Source: Actinomycetota bacterium (GTDB taxonomy: Bacteria > Actinomycetota > Thermoleophilia > Gaiellales > Gaiellaceae). Taken from it: a DNA stretch of 5,317 nucleotides. The notes under the pieces were generated by a model. That model was not told the origin of the DNA and did not search any database. It saw only the letters and a list, made by a program, of their open reading frames with translations. Shown here in pieces: positions 1 through 5,317 of the stretch (the stretch's first letter is position 1; every line of letters starts with the position of its first letter). The stretch covers positions 318-5,634 of the forward strand of contig PMMN01000020.1 in assembly GCA_003162235.1 (NCBI GenBank), given 5' to 3'. The position numbers and the translations under genes are program-made.

Positions 1-187
1 CAAGTGGCTCGACGCCGAGCTGGCGGCGCTGGCCAAGCTCGTCGAAGCCGGGAACGCCGACGGCGTCGTCAAGAGGCTGGGGAAGATCGCGCTCGGTGCG
101 CAGCGGCTCGAAGAGAAGAAGGCGGCGGCACCCGCCCGTAGCCGCGGTGGAAAGACCGGCACAGTTCCGAAACAGCCCCCGCTCTGA
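1..187 (+). CDS. C-terminal fragment of an unidentified protein
   Basis: An open frame enters from the left edge (first full codon at base 2) and stops at TGA 185-187, giving 61 residues; the start lies outside the window. Third codon positions are nearly all G or C, matching the neighbouring genes, so I take it as real coding sequence. The visible part begins KWLDAELAALAKLVEAG and looks like one or two amphipathic helices rich in Ala, Leu, Lys and Glu. It ends in a low-complexity basic tail (about residues 40-61) of Ala, Lys, Arg, Gly and Pro that is probably disordered. No signal peptide, membrane segment or catalytic motif can be seen in what remains. I do not recognise the family and assign no function. 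It runs in the same direction as the downstream helicase gene, 85 bases away, so co-transcription is possible but not shown. Confidence 0.6.
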   Translation, partial: KWLDAELAALAKLVEAGNADGVVKRLGKIALGAQRLEEKKAAAPARSRGGKTGTVPKQPPL

Positions 188-272
188 TCCGTCACCGTCC
201 ACCAGCTAGCGTGTCGGGTGTGAAATCACCTACGCGTATCTCTAGCTCTCGACGCTCGCCGTCGCAGCCGAC
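188..272 (+). other. Intergenic leader upstream of the helicase gene
   Basis: This 85-base gap separates the unidentified fragment from the helicase start. It is slightly less GC-rich than the flanking genes. It contains a small perfect dyad, GTGA-AA-TCAC at 220-229, and a TATCTC hexamer at 237-242 that loosely resembles an actinobacterial -10 element. No matching -35 hexamer lies at the usual distance. I see no terminator-like hairpin with a T-run for the upstream gene and no strong Shine-Dalgarno sequence before the helicase ATG. A helicase promoter here is plausible by position only. Confidence 0.3.
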
Positions 273-2222
273 ATGAGCGGCTACGACTCGAGAACGCCCG
301 AGGTCAATACGAATCCGCTGCAAGTCGCAGTGGCCGCGGAGCGGCCGGACTTGCAGCGGATAGTCGCAGGGCTCAATCCCGAGCAGCGGCGCGCGGTCAT
401 GCAGGCGCGCGGGCCGGTTTGCATTCTCGCCGGCGCCGGTTCGGGCAAGACGACCACGATCACGCGCAGAGTCGCCTGGCAAGTGGCAAGCGGAGCCTTC
501 CCCGCCGATCAGATCCTGGCGGTGACCTTCACCGAGAAGGCGGCGACCGAGATGCGCTCGCGCCTGAAGGCGCTCGGGGTCGAGAACGTGAGCGCGAGAA
601 CCTTTCACTCCGCGGCGCTCGGACAGCTGCGCTGGCTCGCGCCGGGTCGCGTCGGCGAGATCCTCCCCAGCAAGGGCCTGCTCCTGCGCCGGATCGCCAA
701 CAGCCTGCCTAGGCCGTACTGCTACCGGACGGCCTCCGACCTCGCCTCCGAGATCGAGCGGGCCAAGAACCGGCGCGTCCCTCCGAGTCGCTATCTCTCC
801 AGTCTCGAGGGGCATGAGCCGCCGCTCCCGGCCGATCTGATGCTTCAGGTCTACGAGGCCTACGAGCGCGATAAAGGGGACGCCGGCCGGATCGATTTCG
901 AAGACCTACTGGAGCTGGCGATCCGTCTCTACGAGGAGGACGAGCAGGCCGCGATGCTCCTGCGCGAGCGCTTCCACACCTTCACCGTGGACGAGTACCA
1001 GGACGTGAACCTGCTCCAGCAGTCGCTGCTCGACCTCTGGCTCGGAGAGCGCGACGAGCTCTGCGCGGTCGGCGACGACTACCAGGCGATCTACGGCTTC
1101 ACCGGCGCCACGCCCGACTACCTGCTGGCTCTGCCCGAGCGCTTTCCTCACGCTGTCGTCGTGACTCTGGAGTCGAACTACCGCTCGACCCCGCAGGTGC
1201 TCGAGCTGGCGAACCGGCTCGTGCCCCGGCTCGGCGGCGCGACCAAGTCGTTGCGACCCACGCGCGAAGATGGAGTCGAGCCCGAGTGCCGCGCGCTCGA
1301 CGGTTACGACGAGGAGAAAAGCTTCCTGGTCGAGCGGATCGAGCAGCTGCGCAAGGAGAGCGTGGACTTCGAGCAGATGGCGATTCTCGTCCGCACGAAC
1401 GCGCGCGCCGCCGACTTCGAGGAAGCGCTCGCCGGGGCACAGATCCCGTTCCAGGGCTCCTCGCTGCTCGAGCGCGAAGCGGCGCGATACCTGCTCCGGC
1501 GGGCGGCCTCACTGCCCGCGAAAGAGCTCGCGCGCGGAGTGCGTCGTATCGCCCACGCCCAGGGCTGGCTCGAGAAGCCTCCCAAGCGCCTCGGCGACCG
1601 TGAGATGACGCGGCTCGCCGACCTGAGCCGCCTGGTTCGCCTGGCCGAGGAGTTCGAAGACGGGGAGCTGAACGGCGCCGCTTTCGTGGCCGAGATCCGA
1701 CGCCGCTTCGATCCGCGCGCCGCCGGCAAGGGCATTCACCTGCTCACCTACCACCGCGCCAAGGGGCTCGAGTTCACGGCGGTCTTCCTGCCGCGGCTGG
1801 AGGAGAAGGAGCTGCCCTGCAAGCTCTCGATGGCGCGCAGCGAGGAGCTGGCCGAGGAAAGGCGCCTGCTCTACGTCGGCCTGACGCGCGCCAAACGCCA
1901 CCTCTTCCTGAGCTGGACGAAGAAGGCGCCACCGAGCCGCTTCCTGGTCGAGCTCGGCCTGACCAAGTACGAGCCCTTCGAGCGCAGCGGCGTCGAGGTA
2001 TTCGCCCGCTCACCCGGCTTCGAGCCGCTTCGCGCCTGGCGCCGCGCCCGCGCCCAGAGCGACAGTGTCCCGGCTTTCGTCGTCTTCTCGAACCGCACCC
2101 TCGAGGCGATCGCTTCACACCGCCCCGGCTCACTGGAAGAGCTGGCGCAGGTGCCGGGCGTCGGCGAGAAGAAGCTCGATCGTTACGGCGAAGAGGTGCT
2201 CGAGGTCATCGCGGCGAGCTGA
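273..2222 (+). CDS. uvrD2: UvrD2-like superfamily I DNA helicase with C-terminal HRDC domain
   Basis: This is a 649-residue ATP-dependent DNA helicase of the UvrD/Rep/PcrA group, predicted to be cytoplasmic, to move 3'-5' on single-stranded DNA and to act in repair or replication. All core motifs are present in order: Q motif LNPEQRRAV (34-42), Walker A AGAGSGKTT (53-61), Ia TFTEKAATEM (85-94), II DEYQD (240-244), III VGDDYQAIYGFTGA (266-279), IV LESNYRST (299-306), V with HRAKGLEF (494-501) and VI with LLYVGLTRAKR (532-542). Residues about 600-648 form an HRDC domain (VVFSNRTLEAIA, then VPGVGEKKLDRYG), an arrangement typical of actinobacterial UvrD2. Mycobacterial UvrD2 has a four-cysteine module between the motor and HRDC; here no cysteine occurs after residue 516. 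Motifs IV and V are only about 185 residues apart, suggesting a compact 2B region. ATG 273 is the first usable start after the in-frame TAG at 243-245; GTG 330 is a less likely alternative. The gene ends 18 bases from the convergent ABC ATPase gene. Confidence 0.95.
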   Translation: MSGYDSRTPEVNTNPLQVAVAAERPDLQRIVAGLNPEQRRAVMQARGPVCILAGAGSGKTTTITRRVAWQVASGAFPADQILAVTFTEKAATEMRSRLKALGVENVSARTFHSAALGQLRWLAPGRVGEILPSKGLLLRRIANSLPRPYCYRTASDLASEIERAKNRRVPPSRYLSSLEGHEPPLPADLMLQVYEAYERDKGDAGRIDFEDLLELAIRLYEEDEQAAMLLRERFHTFTVDEYQDVNLLQQSLLDLWLGERDELCAVGDDYQAIYGFTGATPDYLLALPERFPHAVVVTLESNYRSTPQVLELANRLVPRLGGATKSLRPTREDGVEPECRALDGYDEEKSFLVERIEQLRKESVDFEQMAILVRTNARAADFEEALAGAQIPFQGSSLLEREAARYLLRRAASLPAKELARGVRRIAHAQGWLEKPPKRLGDREMTRLADLSRLVRLAEEFEDGELNGAAFVAEIRRRFDPRAAGKGIHLLTYHRAKGLEFTAVFLPRLEEKELPCKLSMARSEELAEERRLLYVGLTRAKRHLFLSWTKKAPPSRFLVELGLTKYEPFERSGVEVFARSPGFEPLRAWRRARAQSDSVPAFVVFSNRTLEAIASHRPGSLEELAQVPGVGEKKLDRYGEEVLEVIAAS

Positions 2223-2240
2223 CGGCACCCGGTCGCGCGT

Positions 2241-3047
2241 TTACGTCCGCCGCCAGCCGGCGGGAGCGTGCGCCCACCAGCGTCCGTCGCGGCGGCTCAC
2301 CTCGATCGGGATGGCGAAACAACGCGAGAGCGCCTCGCTCGTGAGCGTCTCGGCGACGGGGCCGGAAGCGACAATCTCGCCTCCGTGAAGAAGCAACGCG
2401 TGCGTCGTCGTGCGCGGCAGCTCCTCGAGGTGATGGGTGGCAAGCACAGTCGTAAGCTCGGGATCGGTGTCGGCGAGCGCCTCGATGGCTGCCAAGAGCG
2501 CCTCGCGCGCGGGCAGGTCGAGCGCGGCGGTCGGCTCGTCCAGAAGGAAGAGGCGCGGCGAGCTCATCAGCGCCCGGGCCAGGAGGATACGCTGGCGTTC
2601 GCCTTGCGAACAGATCCCGAACGGGCGAGTGGCCAGGTCGGCGCAGCCGAAGAGCTCGATCAATTCCTCGGCTCGCACTCGAACTTGCTCGTCATAGCGC
2701 TCCCAGAGTGGGATCCGCGTACCGGTCGCCCCGGTCAGCACGATCGTCGAGACCTCGTAGCTCTCGTCGAGCTTGCGGTCGAGCCGGGCTTCGACGACTC
2801 CGATCCTCTCCCTCAGGCGCCGCACGTCGGTACGGCCCATGCGCTCGCCGAGCAGCTCGACTCTGCCCTCGGTCGGGTGCATGGCGGCGGCGGCCAGTGT
2901 CAACAGCGTGCTCTTACCGGCTCCGTTCGGGCCGAGGAGCGCCCACTGCTCGCCCGGCTCCACCTGCCAGTCGATCCCGGAAAGCAGCCGGTTTTTACCC
3001 CGGCGCACGCCGACGCCGTCCATCAGGATCGCGGGCGCCTCGCTCAC
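2241..3047 (-). CDS. Soluble ABC ATPase of the ModF/YlmA (COG1119) type
   Basis: From GTG 3047 this encodes a 268-residue ABC nucleotide-binding protein with no membrane segment. Visible motifs are Walker A GPNGAGKST (39-47), a signature region CSQGERQRI (146-154) in place of LSGGQ, Walker B LFLLDEP (166-172), D-loop ALDL (175-178) and H-loop THH (204-206). The Q-loop position reads IGVVEA (82-87), without the usual Gln. The SQGE signature, the unusual Q-loop and the HHLEELP stretch (205-211) match the COG1119 group, annotated as ModF/PhrA or YlmA-like ATPases, better than the polysaccharide exporter ATPase Wzt. The GTG overlaps the rmlD stop in a GTGA (3044-3047), implying translational coupling; an ATG at codon 9 is a weaker alternative. 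No permease gene adjoins it. Substrate and role are unknown: it could energise a permease encoded elsewhere or act as a non-transport ATPase. The final residues (RRDGRWWAHAPAGWRRT) are Trp/Arg-rich. The stop is TAA. Confidence 0.9.
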   Translation of the reverse strand: MSEAPAILMDGVGVRRGKNRLLSGIDWQVEPGEQWALLGPNGAGKSTLLTLAAAAMHPTEGRVELLGERMGRTDVRRLRERIGVVEARLDRKLDESYEVSTIVLTGATGTRIPLWERYDEQVRVRAEELIELFGCADLATRPFGICSQGERQRILLARALMSSPRLFLLDEPTAALDLPAREALLAAIEALADTDPELTTVLATHHLEELPRTTTHALLLHGGEIVASGPVAETLTSEALSRCFAIPIEVSRRDGRWWAHAPAGWRRT

Positions 3048-3886
3048 GACCCGAGCCGCTCGATCTCTTCCAGGCAGGCGCGTAAACCCTCGCGCCAGTG
3101 CGGCAGGCGAGGAGTCTCCGGCTTCTCGCTGCGAAGGATCGAGTAGGAAGGGCGGGGAGCCGGCCGATCGAGCTCGGCGCTCGTGATCGCCCGCACGCGG
3201 CAGCTGAGTCCCGCCTCCTCGAAGATCGCCTCGCTGAACTCCTTCCAACTGCAGTCGCCGGTGGCGGCGGCGTGATAGACGCCGAAGGGCAACTCGACGA
3301 TGCGGCGCGTCGCCTCGGCCAGGTGCGTCACGTAGGTCGGGCAGCCGCGCTGATCGTCCACCACCGAGATCTCGTCGCGCTCGGCCCCGAGCCGCAGCAT
3401 CGTGCGCAGGAAGTTGTGCCCGGTGGCGCCGAAGAGCCACGAGCTGCGAACGATCCAAGCCCGCTCGCCGGCGACCTGCTCGCCTGCGAGCTTGGTGCGC
3501 CCGTAGACAGAGAGCGGCCCGGTCGGGTCGGACTCGAGGTAGGGCTCGCGCTTCTCGCCGCTAAAGACGTAGTCACTGGAGTAGTAGACGAGCGGTGCCC
3601 CCAGCGCGGCGACGTTACGAGTCCCGCCGACGTTCGCCCGCTCGGCGCCGTCCGGATCGGCCTCGGCGCCGTCCACATCGGTCCAGGCGGCGGCGTGTAG
3701 AGAGAGATCGGGCGCCTCCAGCCAGGCCGGCGCCGGATCGGCGACGTCCCACTCACCGAGATCGACCCCGGTCACCTCGTCGCCCGCGAACGCCTCGGCC
3801 AGCACGCGGCCGAGCTGCCCGGCCGAGCCCGTGATCAGGACGCGGCGAGGTCGCGCGGCGACAGATTCGGTGCTTGCGTGCTCCAC
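3044..3886 (-). CDS. rmlD: dTDP-4-dehydrorhamnose reductase (RmlD)
   Basis: This 280-residue short-chain-dehydrogenase-type enzyme catalyses the last step of dTDP-L-rhamnose synthesis, the NAD(P)H-dependent reduction of dTDP-4-keto-L-rhamnose in the cytoplasm. The Rossmann glycine motif is LITGSAGQLG (17-26). The stretch HAAAWTDVDGAE (64-75) and the segment YYSSDYVFSG (101-110) are family hallmarks. The catalytic YxxxK is Y128-GRT-K132, with Ser103/Ser104 in the position of the triad Thr/Ser. GCPTYVTHLA (181-190) and RPAPRPSYS (241-249) are also typical. Length is normal for the family (about 280-300). The start is GTG 3886, which places the first 52 bases inside the 3' end of the rmlC-like gene in another frame. 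No ATG, GTG or TTG lies between it and the glycine motif, so a shorter product with an intact fold is not available from a standard start. I see no Shine-Dalgarno before GTG 3886, which fits coupling to translation of the upstream gene. Confidence 0.93.
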   Translation of the reverse strand: MEHASTESVAARPRRVLITGSAGQLGRVLAEAFAGDEVTGVDLGEWDVADPAPAWLEAPDLSLHAAAWTDVDGAEADPDGAERANVGGTRNVAALGAPLVYYSSDYVFSGEKREPYLESDPTGPLSVYGRTKLAGEQVAGERAWIVRSSWLFGATGHNFLRTMLRLGAERDEISVVDDQRGCPTYVTHLAEATRRIVELPFGVYHAAATGDCSWKEFSEAIFEEAGLSCRVRAITSAELDRPAPRPSYSILRSEKPETPRLPHWREGLRACLEEIERLGS

Positions 3887-4320
3887 AGGTGTTTGACGCG
3901 TGGGTCGGTCCAGGAGATCCCCTGCTCGTCGGGATCGCTCGAGTCGTACTCCTCGGTGACTTGGTAACAGAAGAAAACGTCGGTCAGAGCCTCGAAGCCG
4001 TGCGCATGCCGGCCCGGCACCCAGACGCCAACCGGGTTCTCGTCGCCGATGTCGAGCGAAAAGACATCACCTGCGTCGCGATCGAGCACGACCACGCGCG
4101 CCATGCCCTGAAGGCAGACGAAGAGGTCGTCCTGCCCGCGCTCGTGATAGTGAAGGCCGCGGATCACACCCTTGCGAGAAAAGGAGACGTTCGTCTGCCG
4201 TGTCGGCCGCGGCACCAGGCTTTCGCGCCGGATCTCGCAGAACCAGCCGCGCTCGTCCGCGAAGCGCCGTAACGGAAAGAGCTGCATGTCCTTCAGCAGC
4301 CGGCTCGTCGTCTCGCTCAC
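3835..4320 (-). CDS. rmlC: RmlC-like dTDP-4-keto-6-deoxyglucose epimerase (short cupin)
   Basis: A 161-residue cupin related to dTDP-4-dehydrorhamnose 3,5-epimerase, which epimerises C3 and C5 of dTDP-4-keto-6-deoxy-D-glucose before RmlD acts. Family features are DERGWFCEI (22-30), QTNVSFSRKGVIRGLHYH (42-59), VVVLDRD (76-82), HAHGF (105-109), the CYQVTEEYD stretch (118-126) and a terminal LSPRD (153-157). By alignment to the Salmonella enzyme, the catalytic His is H57, its Asp partner is D157, the Tyr is Y119 and the Arg is R54; all are present. The position of the conserved active-site Lys (GKLV in canonical enzymes) is D65 in QDDLFV. The protein is also shorter than the usual 180-200 residues. 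It may therefore be a single-position or altered-specificity epimerase; rhamnose synthesis is still the simplest reading given rmlA and rmlD beside it. GTG 4320 overlaps the rmlA stop (GTGA) and has a GGAG seven bases upstream. The in-frame extension upstream to 4395 is Arg-rich shadow sequence inside rmlA. Confidence 0.88.
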   Translation of the reverse strand: MSETTSRLLKDMQLFPLRRFADERGWFCEIRRESLVPRPTRQTNVSFSRKGVIRGLHYHERGQDDLFVCLQGMARVVVLDRDAGDVFSLDIGDENPVGVWVPGRHAHGFEALTDVFFCYQVTEEYDSSDPDEQGISWTDPRVKHLWSTQAPNLSPRDLAAS

Positions 4321-5069
4321 TTGTTGACTCCGTTCTTGCGCACGAAGTCGTTGACCGCGTAGTACGCGTCGATCGACTCGCCGGCGTCGCCCCAAAAGCC
4401 CTCGATCAAGTCGTACTCCATCACGCCCTGATCTACGTACCAGTTGTTCACGTCGGTGATTTCGAGCTCGCCGCGCTTCGAGGGCTCCAGCTTGGAGATC
4501 ACCTCGAAGACGTCGGAGTCGTAGAAGTAAACCCCGGTCACAACCAGGTCGCTGGGGGGATCCTGAGGCTTCTCGACTATGCGCACGATGCGATCGCTTC
4601 CGTCGAGCTCGGGAACGCCGAGGTGGCGAAGATGCTCGGGGTCGGTCTCGCGCGCCAGCAGAACGCGGGCGCCCTTCTCCTGCTCACAGAAGTGCTCGAC
4701 CGACGGCGCAAACGAGCGCTCGAGCACGTTGTCGGCCAGCATCACGACCATGCGATCGCCGCCTACGAAGTGCTCGGCCAGTCCGAGCGCTTCGGCGATG
4801 CCGCCCGGGTTTTCCTGGTAGCCGTACTCGAGCCGCGAGATCCCGAATTCGCGCCCGTTTCCGAGCAGGCGCAGGAACTCGCCCGCGTGCGTGCCACCGG
4901 TGACGAGCATCAGGTCGGTCACGCCGGCCAGTACGAGCGCCTCGATGGTGTAGGAGACCATCGGACGGTCATAGATCGGGAGCAGGTGCTTGTTGGTGAT
5001 GCGGGTGAGCGGATGCAGCCGGGTACCGGAGCCCCCGGCCAGGATCACGCCTTTCAGGCCATCTGCCAT
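4317..5069 (-). CDS. rmlA: Glucose-1-phosphate thymidylyltransferase, short form (RmlA)
   Basis: This nucleotidyltransferase joins glucose-1-phosphate and dTTP to give dTDP-glucose and pyrophosphate, the entry step to dTDP-deoxysugars. From ATG 5069 it is 250 residues. Visible features are the nucleotide loop LAGGSGTRLHPLT (10-22), NKHLLPIYDRPM (26-37) with the conserved Lys27, LADN (111-114; LGDN in most relatives) carrying metal-binding Asp113, VEKP (165-168), ELEITDVN (201-208) and GFWGDAG (224-230), where Asp228 is the likely second metal ligand. Classic RmlA proteins are about 290 residues; this short form lacks their C-terminal extension, part of the allosteric dTDP-sugar site, so feedback control may differ. 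The longer in-frame start (GTG 5135) would overlap the upstream gene and add unrelated residues, so I reject it; a weak AGG precedes ATG 5069. Sugar specificity cannot be proved from sequence, but coupling to rmlC and rmlD genes supports glucose. Confidence 0.92.
   Translation of the reverse strand: MADGLKGVILAGGSGTRLHPLTRITNKHLLPIYDRPMVSYTIEALVLAGVTDLMLVTGGTHAGEFLRLLGNGREFGISRLEYGYQENPGGIAEALGLAEHFVGGDRMVVMLADNVLERSFAPSVEHFCEQEKGARVLLARETDPEHLRHLGVPELDGSDRIVRIVEKPQDPPSDLVVTGVYFYDSDVFEVISKLEPSKRGELEITDVNNWYVDQGVMEYDLIEGFWGDAGESIDAYYAVNDFVRKNGVNK
4328..4331 (-). promoter_or_regulatory. Shine-Dalgarno GGAG for the rmlC-like gene
   Basis: On the minus strand the sequence reads GGAGTCAACAAGTGA: a GGAG lies seven bases before GTG 4320, inside the last codons of rmlA. 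It supports GTG 4320 as the start rather than the in-frame candidate at 4395. It is the only clear ribosome binding site in the operon; the rmlD and ABC ATPase starts lack one. Confidence 0.6.
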
Positions 5070-5107
5070 GGCCTGGATGCTACGTGCTTCGGCGCCGACG
5101 CGAGAGA

Positions 5108-5317
5108 CTATTCGCTCGGGACGGGCGCCGCGCACGGCGCGAGCGGCGACGGCTCAACCCGTACGAAACGCGCCATCGGCGACGGTAGCCACCAGTTGTA
5201 GCGTCCGAACAGCGCCATCAACGAGGGCACCAGAATGGCGCGGATCAGGGTGACATCGAAGAGAATCGCTGCGGCCAGCCCGAAGCCGAACTCCTGCATC
5301 GAGCTCAGGCGCCCGGC
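5108..5317 (-). CDS. MMPL/RND-family transporter, C-terminal fragment
   Basis: An open frame enters from the right edge and stops at TAG (5110-5108), leaving 69 residues. It contains MQEFGFGLAAAILFDVTLIR, then ILVPSLMALFGRYNWWLP. This matches the final transmembrane helix and closing motif of MMPL-type membrane proteins: a hydrophobic helix with an Asp and Arg (FDVTLIR), then VP, a short Leu-rich stretch and G-R-x-N-W-W-L-P. The last 20 or so residues are a Pro-rich cytoplasmic tail. The family exports lipids or other hydrophobic molecules using the proton gradient; substrate cannot be told from this piece. The gene lies 38 bases upstream of rmlA on the same strand, so co-transcription with the dTDP-sugar genes is possible and would hint at a glycosylated lipid cargo, but this is inference from proximity. 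The intervening 38 bases show no T-tailed hairpin, only the palindrome TCGGCGCCGA (5089-5098). Confidence 0.85.
   Translation of the reverse strand, partial: AGRLSSMQEFGFGLAAAILFDVTLIRAILVPSLMALFGRYNWWLPSPMARFVRVEPSPLAPCAAPVPSE

Noticed and set aside
220..229. Dyad GTGA-AA-TCAC upstream of the helicase, as an SOS or repressor site
   Set aside because: It does not match the actinobacterial LexA box pattern (GAAC-N4-GTTC) and stands alone without a convincing promoter.
192..815. Long minus-strand open frame of 207 codons opposite the helicase N-terminus
   Set aside because: It is antisense to well-conserved helicase motifs, has Arg/Gly-rich composition without domains, and such shadow frames are expected in high-GC DNA.
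2250..2263. Hairpin CCGCC-AGCC-GGCGG near the convergent gene ends, as a terminator
   Set aside because: The stem is only five pairs, lies within the coding end of the ABC ATPase gene and has no T-run on either side; such GC palindromes are common in this DNA.
2268..3146. Plus-strand open frame of 292 codons across the ABC ATPase gene
   Set aside because: It is antisense to Walker A, signature and Walker B motifs of the real gene and has no domain of its own.
3048..3458. In-frame upstream extension of the ABC ATPase to 3458
   Set aside because: The extra 137 residues are Arg/Gly/Ala-rich and lie inside rmlD in another frame; GTG 3047 with the GTGA overlap is a far better start.
5089..5098. 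Perfect palindrome TCGGCGCCGA between the MMPL gene and rmlA, as an operator
   Set aside because: Ten-base GC-rich palindromes occur often by chance at this composition, and no second copy or promoter element supports it.
5070..5135. In-frame upstream extension of RmlA to GTG 5135
   Set aside because: It adds 22 residues unlike any RmlA N-terminus and would overlap the MMPL gene; ATG 5069 places the nucleotide loop at the usual distance.
4200..5201. Plus-strand open frame of 333 codons across rmlA
   Set aside because: It lies opposite RmlA, whose motifs are unmistakable, and also crosses the ends of the rmlC-like and MMPL genes. Its product has no recognisable domain.

Overview
The window is uniformly GC-rich. 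Third codon positions are mostly G or C in every gene, several genes start with GTG, and genes are tightly packed with 4-base stop/start overlaps. The clearest lineage clue is a UvrD/Rep-type helicase with a C-terminal HRDC domain, the layout of actinobacterial UvrD2. Together with a short-form RmlA, a short RmlC-like cupin and an MMPL-type transporter tail, this points to a high-GC actinobacterium, possibly a deep branch such as Thermoleophilia. The phylum is an inference; the finer placement is a guess.

Layout. On the plus strand, the left edge holds the last 61 codons of an unidentified protein (to 187). An 85-base gap follows, then a complete UvrD2-like DNA helicase (273-2222). After an 18-base convergent gap everything reads on the minus strand. 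In transcription order (right to left) these genes are: the C-terminus of an MMPL/RND-family membrane protein (5317-5108, cut by the window edge), rmlA (5069-4317), an rmlC-like epimerase gene (4320-3835), rmlD (3886-3044) and a soluble ABC ATPase of the ModF/YlmA type (3047-2241). The last four overlap one another by 4, 52 and 4 bases, so they are very probably one translationally coupled operon. The MMPL gene ends only 38 bases before rmlA and may belong to the same transcript.

How the genes work together. RmlA makes dTDP-glucose from glucose-1-phosphate and dTTP. RmlC and RmlD carry out the last two steps to dTDP-L-rhamnose. The middle enzyme, RmlB (4,6-dehydratase), is not in the window and must be encoded elsewhere if the pathway is complete. 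The RmlC-like protein is short and has Asp where canonical RmlC enzymes have a conserved active-site Lys, so the final sugar may not be L-rhamnose. The ABC ATPase has no membrane partner here and its link to sugar metabolism rests only on gene overlap. The helicase is a separate DNA-repair or replication gene that happens to converge on the operon.

I saw no RNA genes, CRISPR array, insertion sequence or convincing rho-independent terminator. No stretch longer than 85 bases is without a gene. Nothing here is clearly an undescribed system. The most unusual points are the lysine-less RmlC in a cluster lacking rmlB, the coupled orphan ABC ATPase, and the missing cysteine cluster in the UvrD2-like helicase.
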